This document shows positions 1-8,526 of a stretch of DNA of 64,000 nt, one piece after another. The notes beneath the pieces were generated by a model. It searched no databases. It was not told where the DNA came from and saw only the letters and a list, made by a program, of their open reading frames with translations. Source of the stretch: Microbacteriaceae bacterium (GTDB taxonomy: Bacteria > Actinomycetota > Actinomycetes > Actinomycetales > Microbacteriaceae); contig JAHBTA010000002.1 of assembly GCA_019638805.1 (NCBI GenBank), positions 372,001 through 436,000 on the forward strand, in the 5' to 3' direction. Position 1 is the first letter of the stretch. Each line of letters begins with the position of its first letter. A program made the translations under genes and the position numbers.

Positions 1-170
1 ACGGCGTGAGTTACGCGCAGATCGGCGACGAGAACAGCGCGCCGGGGGTCTTCAACATCCTGCGCGACGACAGCTGGATCTCGGTCATCGAGGCGCTCGG
101 CGGGGAGTCGCGGTTCGATGAGGCCGTGCAACTCGCTACCGAGGCCGCGTCGCAGGCCTACCGGGGCTGA
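1..170 (+). CDS. C-terminal end of an unrecognised protein (truncated by window edge)
   Basis: An open frame enters from the left edge and stops with TGA at 168-170, giving the last 55 residues of a protein. The end reads ...SRFDEAVQLATEAASQAYRG and looks like a soluble, mixed alpha/beta protein tail without membrane segments. Codon use matches the neighbours, so it is very probably a real gene end. I do not recognise the family from this fragment. The next gene is on the opposite strand and converges on it. Confidence 0.6.
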   Translation, partial: GVSYAQIGDENSAPGVFNILRDDSWISVIEALGGESRFDEAVQLATEAASQAYRG

Positions 171-209
171 GCGCGGGGCGCAGGACGCGCGGGCGTTCCG
201 GCTGGATAC

Positions 210-629
210 CTAGACCTGGTCGGGCCGGAGCTCCTGGAAAGCGGTCACCTGCATCCCGCCCGGGGCCTCCAGACGCGCGTTGAGCGAGCGCCACGGGGTC
301 TGCACGGGAGGCGCGACCTGCTGCGCACCCCCGGCGACCCATTCGCTGGATGCCGTGGCGGCATCCGCGACCTCGAACGCCACGCGCACGGTCAGCGGGT
401 AGGCGTGTGCGACGCCCTCGCGCCCGGTCTCGACCCGATCGATGTAACGCACCTGCTGCGGGTTGGCCAGCTCGAGCGTCGCCGACGGCACCTCGAGGAT
501 GTGCACGCGCGCGCCGTCCTCCTCGGCGAACGCCTCGCGCTCGCGCAGGCCGAGCACGTCGCGGTAGAACGCGAGTGCGGCGTCGAGGTCATCGGTTTCG
601 AGCACGAGGCGGAGCTGGGAGACGGTCAT
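210..629 (-). CDS. VOC (glyoxalase/bleomycin-resistance) family protein
   Basis: 139 residues, the normal size of a single-module VOC protein with two beta-alpha-beta-beta-beta repeats. The start TVSQLRLVLETDDLDAALAF followed by YRDVLGL is the typical first strand-helix of the fold; the second half ends in the strand ...LEAPGGMQVTAFQEL. Such proteins bind a metal or a small hydrophobic ligand and include dioxygenases, epimerases and drug-binding resistance proteins; the first-strand metal histidine of true glyoxalases is absent, so a ligand-binding role is more likely than catalysis (inference). The ATG lies 6 nt after a TAGGCT box (minus strand, 641-636), which fits a leaderless start. Stand-alone gene, substrate unknown. 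Confidence 0.8.
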   Translation of the reverse strand: MTVSQLRLVLETDDLDAALAFYRDVLGLREREAFAEEDGARVHILEVPSATLELANPQQVRYIDRVETGREGVAHAYPLTVRVAFEVADAATASSEWVAGGAQQVAPPVQTPWRSLNARLEAPGGMQVTAFQELRPDQV

Positions 630-785
630 GTCGGGAGCCTACGTCGCGGGGGCGGTGGGGTGCCGGGGTGTGCTGGGTGCTATCGCGTCGGGCGAGTCCT
701 CCCCCACAGCCACACCGCTCGAGATGTTCTCCGGAGATCCGCGGGATCGCGCCCACGGCGTCCGCTCGCCGACCACGATGGAGGC

Positions 786-2189
786 ATGACCACCGCGACC
801 ACCGTCTCCGTCGAGGTTCCCGACCTCGGCGGGGTGGCGCGCGCGTCCGACGCCGAGCTCATCGAGATGATGCGCCAGTGGGCCGGTGCGCGGCGCACCA
901 TCGACACGGGACTCGCGCGGCTCGCGGCCGAGGTGCAGGTGCGGTCCTCGCTCGAACTCGGGTACGACGGGCTCGCGCAGCGCTCGGGTGCGCGGACGCC
1001 GGATGCGCTGGTCACCCGCATCACAGGCGCGTCCGGCCCCGAGGCGCGCACCCTCGTGGCCGTGGGCACGCTCCTCGAGGATCCGGCACCGTGGCTCGCG
1101 CCCGTCGCGTCCGAGGTGCGCGCCGGGCGGATCTCCGTCGGTGCCGCCGGCGCCATCCAGTCCGGGCTGGGCACGCCGACCGCGGACGTCGCCGCCGATG
1201 ACCTCACCGATGCGGCCGAGCGTCTCGCCACCGAGGCGCGCGACCTGCCGCCCGAGAAGGTCGCGCGGCGCGCACGGGAGGCGCGTGACGAGCTCGACGA
1301 GGCGGGCGTCGCCGATCGCGAAGCGGCCCTGCGGGCCAAGCGCTACCTGCGGCTGACGCTTCTGCCCGACGGCATGACGCGCCTCAACGGCTTGCTCGAT
1401 CCCGAATCGGCCGCACTCGTGACCGACGCGATCGATCAGGTGACTGCGCCGCGACGCGGCGGGCCGCGCTTCGTCGACCCGGCCCAGAAGGCGCGCGCCG
1501 AGGCGATCGTCGGGGATCCGCGCACGACCGAGCAGGTCGCGCTCGATGCACTCGTCGACATGGTCCGTATCGCCGGGGCGGCGGACCCCGGCCGGGTCTT
1601 CGGCACCCGGCGCCCGTCGGTTCGCGTGCACGTCACGCAGGGCGACCTCGACAGGCGAGCCGGGGCAGCATCGATCGAGGGGCAGACCGCGAGTGTGTCG
1701 ATCGCCACCGCGGAGCGCCTCGGGTGCGCAGACGGTTACCTGCCCATCCTTTTCGAGGACGGCGAGCCGCTGCGGCTCGGCCGGTCCCAGCGGCTGTTCT
1801 CCCGTGGCCAGCGCGATGTGCTCGCGGCGATCTGGGGCGGTTGCGCGGTGCCCGGATGCGACCGGCCCCCGTCTTGGACCGAGGCTCATCACACCACGCC
1901 GTGCTCGGAGGGCGGGAAGACCGACGTGGCAGACGGCATCCTGTTGTGCCGGCACCACCACATGCTCGTCCATAACAATGGGTGGCGCATCCGGAGGCGC
2001 GGGACCGACTACACGCTTGACCCGCCGCCGGGAGACGCGCTGAATCGGAGTGTGCGGTTGAAACCCAAGAATCCGACCCACCTGCGTGCGCTGACGCGGT
2101 CCCGCGCTACCTCGGGTTCTGCACCTTCGGGCGCTTCTACTTCAGGCTCTTCTGCAGGAGCACCGTGCCCAGCCAGCGGCCGAACTTGA
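786..2189 (+). CDS. DUF222 / HNH endonuclease domain protein (13E12 repeat family)
   Basis: 467 residues from the ATG at 786; a GGAGG Shine-Dalgarno lies just upstream. The N-terminal two thirds are the helical DUF222 region (start VPDLGGVARASDAELIEMMR). A C-terminal HNH nuclease domain spans about residues 352-400, with zinc-type cysteines in CAVPGCDRPP, the EAHH catalytic motif and a closing LCRHHHMLVHNNGWRI. This is the family called 13E12 repeats in mycobacteria, present in many divergent copies in actinobacterial genomes, probably mobile or selfish in origin, function untested. A longer open frame extends upstream but the shorter start has the ribosome site. The last 53 bp overlap the convergent acetyltransferase gene. 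Confidence 0.9.
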   Translation: MTTATTVSVEVPDLGGVARASDAELIEMMRQWAGARRTIDTGLARLAAEVQVRSSLELGYDGLAQRSGARTPDALVTRITGASGPEARTLVAVGTLLEDPAPWLAPVASEVRAGRISVGAAGAIQSGLGTPTADVAADDLTDAAERLATEARDLPPEKVARRAREARDELDEAGVADREAALRAKRYLRLTLLPDGMTRLNGLLDPESAALVTDAIDQVTAPRRGGPRFVDPAQKARAEAIVGDPRTTEQVALDALVDMVRIAGAADPGRVFGTRRPSVRVHVTQGDLDRRAGAASIEGQTASVSIATAERLGCADGYLPILFEDGEPLRLGRSQRLFSRGQRDVLAAIWGGCAVPGCDRPPSWTEAHHTTPCSEGGKTDVADGILLCRHHHMLVHNNGWRIRRRGTDYTLDPPPGDALNRSVRLKPKNPTHLRALTRSRATSGSAPSGASTSGSSAGAPCPASGRT

Positions 2190-2715
2190 AGCCCACGCGG
2201 CCCATGTGGCCGATCTGGCGGAAGCCGAACCGCTCGTGCATGCGGATGGACGCCTCGGCACCCTTATCGGCGATGACCGCGATGACCTCCTTGATACCCG
2301 CCGCCTTCGAGCGCGCGAGCAACTCGGACATGAGCGCCGCGCCCAGACCCTTGCCGGTCGAGGCCGGCCCCAGGTAGATCGCGTTCTCGACCGTGAAGCG
2401 GTACGCAGCGCGTTGCCGCCACGGCGTCACGTAGGCATAGCCGAGCACCTGTCCCCCGGGGCTCTCCGCGATGAGCCACGGGTAACCGAGCTTCTCGACC
2501 TGGCGGAACTTGGCGCGCAACTCGGCCAGGGTGGTGGCCTCCTCGTCAAAGGTCACGGTGGAGTTCGCCACGTAGTGGTTGTAGATCTCGCGCACATGCG
2601 GAAGATCCGTGGCGACCGCATCCCGGATCCGGAACTCGAACGACGGTTCGGGGGCCCGTGCGGGTCGCAGGTGCGCGGGCAGCCGGCGGCGGGGGTTGTA
2701 CTCCTCCTCCAGCAT
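2137..2715 (-). CDS. GNAT N-acetyltransferase, phosphinothricin-acetyltransferase-like
   Basis: 192 residues. After a 27-residue lead the GNAT fold starts at FRIRDAVATDLPHVREIYNH, continues with STVTFDEE and the substrate/strand region LIAESPGGQVLGYAYVTPWR, then the acetyl-CoA pyrophosphate loop STGKGLGAALMSELL and the C-terminal MHERFGFRQIGHMGRVGFK. This pattern is that of the Pat/Bar subgroup, which N-acetylates phosphinothricin or, in many relatives, methionine sulfoximine and other amino-acid analogues; actual substrate not predictable. The C-terminal LGTVLLQKSL is normal for the group. ATG lies 7 nt after TAGACT (minus strand), suggesting a leaderless mRNA. Its 3' end overlaps the DUF222 gene tail to tail. 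Confidence 0.85.
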   Translation of the reverse strand: MLEEEYNPRRRLPAHLRPARAPEPSFEFRIRDAVATDLPHVREIYNHYVANSTVTFDEEATTLAELRAKFRQVEKLGYPWLIAESPGGQVLGYAYVTPWRQRAAYRFTVENAIYLGPASTGKGLGAALMSELLARSKAAGIKEVIAVIADKGAEASIRMHERFGFRQIGHMGRVGFKFGRWLGTVLLQKSLK

Positions 2716-2739
2716 GCGGGCGAGTCTACGCGGGCAGTT

Positions 2740-3444
2740 CTACGCGGGCAGTTCCCACCGCACGGGCGCCGCCCCCGCCTCCGCGAGCAGCTCGTTCGCG
2801 CGGCTGAACGGACGGGAGCCGAAGAACCCGCTCGAGGCCGACAACGGGCTCGGATGCGCCGAAGCGATCACCGGGGTCCCCCCCAGCAGGGGCCGCAGGG
2901 TCCCGGCGTCGCGCCCCCACAGGATCGCCACGAGCGGGGTGCCGCGGGCGACCAGCGCACGGATCGCGAGCTCGGTCACCTCCTCCCAGCCCTTGTCGCG
3001 ATGCGACCCCGAGGCTCCCGCCCGAACGGTCAGCACGCGGTTGAGCAGCATGACGCCCTGCCCCGTCCACGCGGTCAGGTCGCCGTGCGGCGGCGGAGCG
3101 ATGCCCAGATCGTCGTGCAGCTCGCGGTAGATGTTCTGCAGGCTCCGGGGAATCGGCCGGACGCCGCGATCCACGGCGAACGACAGGCCGATCGGGTGAC
3201 CGGGGGTCGGATACGGGTCCTGGCCCACGATGAGCACGCGCACGTCGTCGAAGGGCGCCTGGAAGGCGCGCAGAACCTTGTCGCCGGCCGGGAGGTAGCG
3301 ACGGCCCGCCGCGGTCTCCGCGCGCAGGAAATCGCCCATGCGCGCCACCACGGGAGCCACCGGCTCGAGCACGCGCGCCCAGCCCGGGTCGACGAGCTCG
3401 GCGAGCCGGCGCGGCCCCGCACCCCCGGTCGCGTCGTCCGCCAC
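2740..3444 (-). CDS. ung: Uracil-DNA glycosylase, family 1
   Basis: Removes uracil from DNA as the first step of base excision repair. 234 residues from the GTG at 3444. The water-activating motif [10 protein letters not shown] places the catalytic Asp at residue 76, and HPSPLS holds the catalytic His at 197, followed by the DNA-intercalation loop ending in GFFGSRPFS. An in-frame ATG at 3468 would add eight residues, but the GTG sits exactly 7 nt after a TAGCCT box (minus strand 3457-3452) and gives the usual N-terminus, so I prefer it. The gene is divergent from the MFS exporter with only 30 bp between starts. Confidence 0.95.
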   Translation of the reverse strand: MADDATGGAGPRRLAELVDPGWARVLEPVAPVVARMGDFLRAETAAGRRYLPAGDKVLRAFQAPFDDVRVLIVGQDPYPTPGHPIGLSFAVDRGVRPIPRSLQNIYRELHDDLGIAPPPHGDLTAWTGQGVMLLNRVLTVRAGASGSHRDKGWEEVTELAIRALVARGTPLVAILWGRDAGTLRPLLGGTPVIASAHPSPLSASSGFFGSRPFSRANELLAEAGAAPVRWELPA

Positions 3445-3451
3445 GCGGACC

Positions 3452-3468
3452 AGGCTACCCACTAGCAT
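3452..3468. promoter_or_regulatory. Divergent pair of leaderless -10 boxes for ung and the MFS exporter
   Basis: TAGCCT on the minus strand (3457-3452) is 7 nt before the ung GTG, and TAGCAT on the plus strand (3463-3468) is 6 nt before the MFS ATG at 3475. Both match the actinobacterial TANNNT -10 pattern with transcription expected at the start codon itself. Confidence 0.6.
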
Positions 3469-3474
3469 CCGAGG

Positions 3475-4971
3475 ATGACCGACCGGCGCTCGCTCGGAGC
3501 CATCACCTTCAGCCTCGTGGGCTTCCTCTTCCTGGTCGAGCTCAGTTCGGGCATCCTGCAGGGCTATTACCTGCCGCTCATCCACGAGCTCGTCGTCCAC
3601 CTAGGCATCTCCGACGCGGAGTTCAACTGGTTCGAGGCGGCCCAGTTGCTGCTCTCCGCCATCGCCGTCCCGATCTTCGCCAAGCTCGGCGACATGTACG
3701 GGCACAAGCGGATGCTCGTCATCTCTACCGCGATCACCGCCGCGGCGAGCTGGTGGCTGGCCTTCACGGGCGAGTTCTGGAGCTTCCTCATCGCCTGGGC
3801 CATCCAGGGCGTGTACAGTGCGTGGCTCCCGCTCGAGGTCGCGCTCATCTTCGACCGCGGGCGCCGCACCGCCACCGGTGCATCGCAGACCCGCCGAGCG
3901 GCCGGGTTCCTCGTCGTCGCCCTCGAGGTCGGGGCGATCATCGGGGCGCTCTCCGGCAGCCGCGTCTATGCGGCCACAGGCGACAACGTCATGCTCACGC
4001 TCTTCGGACCGGCCATCGCCGTGACCCTGGTGTTCTTCGCCGTGCTGTTCGGGGTACCCGAGTCGGAACCGATCCCAGGTCGCCGACTCGACCTCGGTGG
4101 CGTCATCCTGCTCTCGCTCTCCCTGCTGTTCATCACCTCGGGTCTCGCCTACCTGCGCCTCGAGGCGTCGCCGTGGATCACCGTCGGGCTCATCGCACTC
4201 GGCCTCGCGCTGCTCATCCCCTTCGGGCGGCGCGAACTCGCGCACCCCGACCCGTTCATCGACCTGCGCGTGCTCGCCCGGCCCACCATGTGGCCCGTCA
4301 TCCTCACGGCGGGGCTTTTCGGCATCAGCGTGCTCGGGGCGCAGATCCCGCTCTCCACCTACGCCAGCACCCCGCGCGACGCGGGCTACGGCCTGGGGCT
4401 AGATGAGGACGTCATCTCCTACCTCATCGGCGTGTACCTGGTGTCGATGATCATCGGGGCGCTGCTGTTCCCGCTGCTCTCCCGGCGCGCCTCGCCGCGC
4501 ATCGCGCTCATCGTGGCCGCGTCGTTCGTCGCGGTCGGCTACCTGCTGTTCATCCCGTTGCATCACGAGGTGTGGCAGGTGCTCACCAACATGGTCATCG
4601 CGGGCATCGGCTCGGGCGCACTGGTCGCCGCCCTCCCGGCGGCCGCCGCCGCGGCCGCCCCGCGCGGGCAGACCGGGGTCGCGACCGGCCTCACCAACAC
4701 GACCAAGACCATCGGCGGATCGTTCGCCTCGGCCGTCTTCGGCGTCGTGCTCGCCACGGGCGCGGTGGCGGGAGTCGGTGCGATCGCGAGCTACGCGGGG
4801 TACGTGACCACCTGGGTCATCTGCGGGGTCACGGCACTGATCTGCGCGATCGTGCTGTTCTTCGTGCCGAAGCTCGCGTTCGCCGACGTCGAGCCGGACG
4901 AGGCAGCCCCGAGCCCGGCCGGGGACGTTCCCGGTGACTCGGTCAGCGCGGCTTCAGCGGACGGCGAATGA
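3475..4971 (+). CDS. MFS drug exporter, DHA2-like (14-helix type)
   Basis: 498 residues with the hydrophobic profile of a 14-helix major facilitator, the layout of the DHA2 drug:H+ antiporter group (EmrB/QacA-like). Helix 1 is at about 14-34; the loop after helix 2 carries the MFS signature [11 protein letters not shown]; a charged middle loop contains [20 protein letters not shown]. The C-terminal 30 residues are acidic and Ala/Pro-rich. It should sit in the plasma membrane and export a small amphipathic compound; substrate unknown. ATG lies 6 nt after TAGCAT. The final 29 bp overlap the convergent SDR gene. Confidence 0.85.
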   Translation: MTDRRSLGAITFSLVGFLFLVELSSGILQGYYLPLIHELVVHLGISDAEFNWFEAAQLLLSAIAVPIFAKLGDMYGHKRMLVISTAITAAASWWLAFTGEFWSFLIAWAIQGVYSAWLPLEVALIFDRGRRTATGASQTRRAAGFLVVALEVGAIIGALSGSRVYAATGDNVMLTLFGPAIAVTLVFFAVLFGVPESEPIPGRRLDLGGVILLSLSLLFITSGLAYLRLEASPWITVGLIALGLALLIPFGRRELAHPDPFIDLRVLARPTMWPVILTAGLFGISVLGAQIPLSTYASTPRDAGYGLGLDEDVISYLIGVYLVSMIIGALLFPLLSRRASPRIALIVAASFVAVGYLLFIPLHHEVWQVLTNMVIAGIGSGALVAALPAAAAAAAPRGQTGVATGLTNTTKTIGGSFASAVFGVVLATGAVAGVGAIASYAGYVTTWVICGVTALICAIVLFFVPKLAFADVEPDEAAPSPAGDVPGDSVSAASADGE

Positions 4972-5764
4972 CCTTGGTCGCCGCGGCCTGAGCCACCGGC
5001 CGGAGCGTCACCAGATCGAGGTTCACATGTCCGGGCAGCTCGAGCGCGTGCACGACCACTTCGGCGATGTCCTCGGCCACGAGCGGGTGCTCGACACCCG
5101 CGTACACCGCGTCCGCGGCATCCCGGTCACCGCCAAACCGGGTGATGGCGAAACCCTCGGTGCGCACCATGCCCGGAGCGATCTCGATGACCCGCAGCGG
5201 CTCCCCGGCGAGTTCGAGCCGTAGGACGCCCATGAGGGCGTGCTGGGCGAACTTCGCGGCGTTGTAGCCAGCGCCCTTCTCGTAGACCTCGTGCCCGGCC
5301 ACCGAGGTGATGCTCAGGATGTCGGCGTGGCCCGGGCCGTCGCCGGGGCCGTCGCCGGAGCCGTCGCCGGGCCCGTCGCCCGGCACCTCGCGCGCCCCCG
5401 CCCGCAACGCGGGCAGCAGCGCCTGGATCATGCGCAGCGTCCCCAGGACGTTGACCTCGTACATCGCCCGCCAGTCCTCGGGGTCGCCGTCCTCGACCGT
5501 CGCCGAGCCGAACGCACCACCCGCGTTGTTGACGAGAGCGTGCAGCGGACCGAGCGCCGACACCTCGTCGGCGATGCGCCTCACGTCATCCGGGTCGGTC
5601 ACGTCCCCGACGACCGCGTGGATGCCGTGGCCGGCCTCCAGCGCCGCCAACCGGTCCGCGCGCCGCGCCACCGCGATCACGTCCCACCCGTGCGCGGCCA
5701 GCAGGATAGCCGTCGCCTGCCCGATCCCCGAACTGGCCCCCGTCACGACAGCGCGTTTGCCCAT
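4943..5764 (-). CDS. Short-chain dehydrogenase/reductase with a Pro-Gly-Asp repeat insert
   Basis: 273 residues, classical SDR. NAD(P)-binding motif TGASSGIG at 8-15, NNAG at 79-82, catalytic Tyr167 and Lys171 in YNAAKFA. The closest named type is the YdfG/serine 3-dehydrogenase group, which oxidises L-allo-threonine, serine or 3-hydroxy acids; this is only a likelihood. Odd: residues 128-146, just before the strand that carries the catalytic serine (ITS), are a PGDG/SGDG repeat encoded by four tandem 12-bp units at 5336-5383; most SDRs have a short turn here. Leaderless-type start: GATACT 7 nt before ATG. Divergent from the acyltransferase. Confidence 0.88.
   Translation of the reverse strand: MGKRAVVTGASSGIGQATAILLAAHGWDVIAVARRADRLAALEAGHGIHAVVGDVTDPDDVRRIADEVSALGPLHALVNNAGGAFGSATVEDGDPEDWRAMYEVNVLGTLRMIQALLPALRAGAREVPGDGPGDGSGDGPGDGPGHADILSITSVAGHEVYEKGAGYNAAKFAQHALMGVLRLELAGEPLRVIEIAPGMVRTEGFAITRFGGDRDAADAVYAGVEHPLVAEDIAEVVVHALELPGHVNLDLVTLRPVAQAAATKVIRRPLKPR
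5336..5383. repeat. 12-bp tandem repeat inside the SDR gene (4 units)
   Basis: Units gccgtcgccggg / gccgtcgccgga / gccgtcgccggg / cccgtcgcccgg. The unit length is a multiple of three, so copy-number change keeps the frame and only alters the PGDG loop. Confidence 0.85.
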
Positions 5765-5797
5765 GGCTCCCAGTATCGCGCCCTATGCTGGCGCGCG

Positions 5798-5818
5798 ATG
5801 AAGGCTGACGCGCCATGA
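5798..5818 (+). CDS. Putative six-codon leader ORF (MKADAP) coupled to the acyltransferase
   Basis: ATG at 5798 begins ATG AAG GCT GAC GCG CCA TGA; the TGA at 5816-5818 overlaps the acyltransferase ATG at 5815-5817 as ATGA. A TATGCT -10 box at 5784-5789 would place the transcript start at or next to the leader ATG, making it a leaderless mini-ORF that delivers ribosomes to the main start by termination-reinitiation. No other strong Shine-Dalgarno precedes 5815. The arrangement is visible directly; translation of the leader is inference. Confidence 0.4.
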   Translation: MKADAP

Positions 5819-6930
5819 AGCAGGTGGCCACCCGCATCCCGTTCTGGGACAACGCCCGCTTCGGCACCATCGTGCTCGTGGTCATCGGCCACGCGATCCA
5901 GCGTCAGACGAGCGACTCCAACAACGCGCTGACCCTGTACCTGTTCATCTACGCGTTCCACATGCCCGCGTTCGCGATCATCTCCGGGTTCTTCTCGAAG
6001 GCCGACCCGCCGGGGACGCGGCAGATGCGCAAGGTCATCACCGACATCCTGCTGCCGTACCTGATCATGCAGTTCATCTGGTCGGCCGTGCAGTGGGTCG
6101 TCGAGGGCGACCCCGGCCTCAACCTGACCGAACCGCACTGGACCCTGTGGTTCCTGCTGGCGCTCGCGATCTTCCGGGTCGCGCTGCCCTACCTCGCGAT
6201 GCTGCGCTGGCCCATGCTGTGGGCGGTCGTGGCATCCGTCGCGGTCGGTTACGCGCACAACGTGGACTCGACGTTCTCGCTGTCGCGCACCATCGGCATC
6301 CTGCCGTTCTTCCTGTTGGGCTGGTACCTGCGCAGGTGGCGCACCGTGGAGTGGTGGCGCGCGCTGGGAACACTCGCCGTGTGGGCGATCCGCGCGGTCG
6401 CACTCGCCGTCTTCGGCGGGTGGCTCGCGGTGATCCTGACCAACATCGAGTTCTTCCGCTCCATCCACCTGCAGGGCTGGTTCTTCTACGACGAGGGCTA
6501 CGAACGTCTGGGCGACGACGCCTGGACGGCGGGGCTCATCCGCCTGGGGCTCATCTGCCTGGCCGTCGTGCTGAGCACCGCGTTCTACGCGCTCGTGCCG
6601 CGGCGCGAGACGATCGTCACGGTCTTCGGTCAGGCCACGATGTACGTCTACCTGCTGCACTCGTTCGTGCTGTACCCGATCCGGCAGTCCGGCATCCTGC
6701 GCGACGACCACTCCTCGGCGGTGTGGCTGCTGACCATGGTCTTCGCCTCAACCGCCATCTCGATCGCCCTCTCGAGCCCGCTCGTGCGCAGGGTCTTCCG
6801 GCCGCTCATCGAGCCCAAGCCGTGGTGGCTGTTCGCGACCCGGGACCCGGTGACCGGCTCGGTGACGACCATTCCGCGCACCCGGGCCACGGCATCCCGC
6901 GTCGACCCAACCGGATCGCGACGCCGGTAG
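5815..6930 (+). CDS. Membrane acyltransferase, acyltransferase-3 / fucose 4-O-acetylase type
   Basis: 371 residues, about ten membrane helices. N-terminus FWDNARFGTIVLVVIGHAI carries the Arg and His spaced about ten residues apart that mark the acyltransferase-3 family; next motifs are FIYAFHMPAFAIISGFFSK and PHWTLWFLLALA. Such enzymes move O-acetyl or other acyl groups across the membrane on to surface glycans, lipids or secreted small molecules. The C-terminal 30 residues are basic and cytoplasmic. The start overlaps the stop of a six-codon leader ORF. Acceptor unknown; no glycan cluster nearby to suggest one. Confidence 0.85.
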   Translation: MKQVATRIPFWDNARFGTIVLVVIGHAIQRQTSDSNNALTLYLFIYAFHMPAFAIISGFFSKADPPGTRQMRKVITDILLPYLIMQFIWSAVQWVVEGDPGLNLTEPHWTLWFLLALAIFRVALPYLAMLRWPMLWAVVASVAVGYAHNVDSTFSLSRTIGILPFFLLGWYLRRWRTVEWWRALGTLAVWAIRAVALAVFGGWLAVILTNIEFFRSIHLQGWFFYDEGYERLGDDAWTAGLIRLGLICLAVVLSTAFYALVPRRETIVTVFGQATMYVYLLHSFVLYPIRQSGILRDDHSSAVWLLTMVFASTAISIALSSPLVRRVFRPLIEPKPWWLFATRDPVTGSVTTIPRTRATASRVDPTGSRRR

Positions 6931-6968
6931 GGCGCACCCCGGCGCGGGCCCGTGCCCCGACCACGTAC

Positions 6969-7027
6969 CGCCCCACCCCACCCCACCCACCCCGGCCCCG
7001 GCCGACCCCGCCCGGCCCCGGCCGGCT
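6969..7027. repeat. C-rich low-complexity tract with quadruplex-type G runs on the minus strand
   Basis: Runs of four C separated by one or two bases, then ccccgg/ccggcc units, in the 177-bp gap before metY. On the minus strand this reads as repeated GGGG tracts with short loops. No riboswitch fold was recognised here. Confidence 0.5.
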
Positions 7028-7107
7028 CGACTCGGCTCGGCTCGCGGGTTACGCCCGGTTGCTCGCCCCTTTCGACATCCGCCTCCCACTCGCCTAGCGT
7101 CTCCTCC

Positions 7108-8412
7108 ATGCCCGACTGGAAGTTCGAGACCCAGCAGATCCACGCCGGCGCGGCCCCGGATCCGACCACCAACGCCCGCGCGACGCCCATCTACAAGACG
7201 ACGTCGTACGTTTTCGACAGCAGCGACCACGCCAGGAACCTGTTCGCGCTGGCCGAGTTCGGCAACATCTACACGCGTCTCATGAACCCGACCACGGACG
7301 TGCTCGAGAAGCGCGTCGCCGCGCTCGAGGGCGGCACCGCGGCACTCGCGGTCGCATCGGGCTCCAGCGCCATCACCTACGCGATCCTGAACATCGCGAT
7401 CGCGGGCGACCACATCGTGTCGTCGAGCTCGATCTACGGCGGCACCTACAACCTTTTCAAGTACACGCTCGCGCGCCTGGGCATCGAGGTGACCTTCGTC
7501 GAGAACCAGGACGATCCGGACGAGTGGCGGGCCGCCATCCGGCCGAACACCAAGGCGCTCTTCGCCGAGACCATCGGCAACCCGCGCATCAACGTGCTCG
7601 ACATCGAGGCCGTGGCGGGCATCGCGCACGAGCACGATGTGCCCCTCATCGTCGACAACACCATCGCGACGCCGTACCTCATCCGGCCCTTCGAGTTCGG
7701 TGCGGACATCGTCGTGCACTCCGCCACCAAGTTCCTGGGCGGCCACGGCACGGTCATCGCGGGCGTCATCGTGGACGGCGGGAGCTTCCCGTGGTCGCGC
7801 CACGCCGACAGATTCCCGGGGCTGACCGAACCCGACCCGTCGTACCACGGCGCGAGCTACACCGGGGTTCTGGGCGACGGCATCGCCTACATCGTCAAGA
7901 CTCGCGTGCAGCTCTTGCGCGACACGGGCGCGGCGCTCTCGCCCGATAGCGCGTTCTCGCTCCTCCAGGGCATCGAGACCCTGTCGCTGCGCGTCGAGCG
8001 CCACAACCAGAACGCGCAGACCATCGCCGAGTGGCTCGAGGCGCACGACGACGTCGCGGGCGTCAGCTACGCGGGTCTGCCGTCGAGCCCGTGGTACGCC
8101 AATGCGGTCAAGTACGCGCCCAAAGGTGTCGGCGCCGTGGTCAGCTTCGAGCTCAAGGGCGGGGTGGATGCCGGGCGCGCCCTGGTCGAGAACGTCACGC
8201 TCTTCAGCCACCTGGCCAACATCGGCGACGTGCGCAGCCTCATCATCCATCCGGCGTCGACGACGCACAGCCAGCTCACCCCCGAGCAGCAGCTCACGAC
8301 CGGGGTCACGCCGGGGCTCGTGCGGCTCTCGGTCGGGCTGGAGAACGTCGACGACCTGATCGCCGACCTGGAGGCGGGTTTCGCCGCCGCCCGCACGTCG
8401 ACCGCCGCCTAG
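7108..8412 (+). CDS. metY: O-acetylhomoserine sulfhydrylase (aminocarboxypropyltransferase)
   Basis: PLP enzyme that makes homocysteine from O-acetyl-L-homoserine and sulfide, the direct sulfhydrylation branch of methionine synthesis. 434 residues from the ATG at 7108, typical of the family. Start [17 protein letters not shown], then YKTTSYVF, the substrate-phosphate loop [20 protein letters not shown] and the PLP lysine K208 in [11 protein letters not shown]; the C-terminus has [10 protein letters not shown] and [17 protein letters not shown]. The ATG is 7 nt after TAGCGT (7095-7100), a leaderless pattern. Followed by metX, which makes its substrate. Confidence 0.96.
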   Translation: MPDWKFETQQIHAGAAPDPTTNARATPIYKTTSYVFDSSDHARNLFALAEFGNIYTRLMNPTTDVLEKRVAALEGGTAALAVASGSSAITYAILNIAIAGDHIVSSSSIYGGTYNLFKYTLARLGIEVTFVENQDDPDEWRAAIRPNTKALFAETIGNPRINVLDIEAVAGIAHEHDVPLIVDNTIATPYLIRPFEFGADIVVHSATKFLGGHGTVIAGVIVDGGSFPWSRHADRFPGLTEPDPSYHGASYTGVLGDGIAYIVKTRVQLLRDTGAALSPDSAFSLLQGIETLSLRVERHNQNAQTIAEWLEAHDDVAGVSYAGLPSSPWYANAVKYAPKGVGAVVSFELKGGVDAGRALVENVTLFSHLANIGDVRSLIIHPASTTHSQLTPEQQLTTGVTPGLVRLSVGLENVDDLIADLEAGFAAARTSTAA

Positions 8413-8423
8413 CCTGCTGTTGT

Positions 8424-8491
8424 CACGGCTCCCTCCGTGACCCGACGAACACCCGCGCACCGGGCTCCGCGAGGTCACGGAGGGAGCCGTG
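8424..8491. promoter_or_regulatory. 19-bp perfect inverted repeat between metY and metX
   Basis: Left arm cacggctccctccgtgacc (8424-8442) and right arm ggtcacggagggagccgtg (8473-8491) are exact reverse complements with a 30-nt loop. Each arm is itself hairpin-forming (gtcacgg...ccgtgac at 8422-8441 and cacgg...ccgtg at 8475-8491), so two mutually exclusive folds exist. There is no U-tract after the right arm. It could terminate metY transcripts, attenuate metX, or be a protein site; the right arm ends 36 nt before the metX ATG. Confidence 0.7.
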
Positions 8492-8526
8492 CGTAACACG
8501 CAGCACGCCCACGGGAGAATGGGCCG

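Noticed and set aside
6931..7107. SAM riboswitch before metY
   Set aside because: No SAM-II/SAM-IV-like core could be recognised in the C-rich gap, and the start looks leaderless, leaving no room for an RNA leader.
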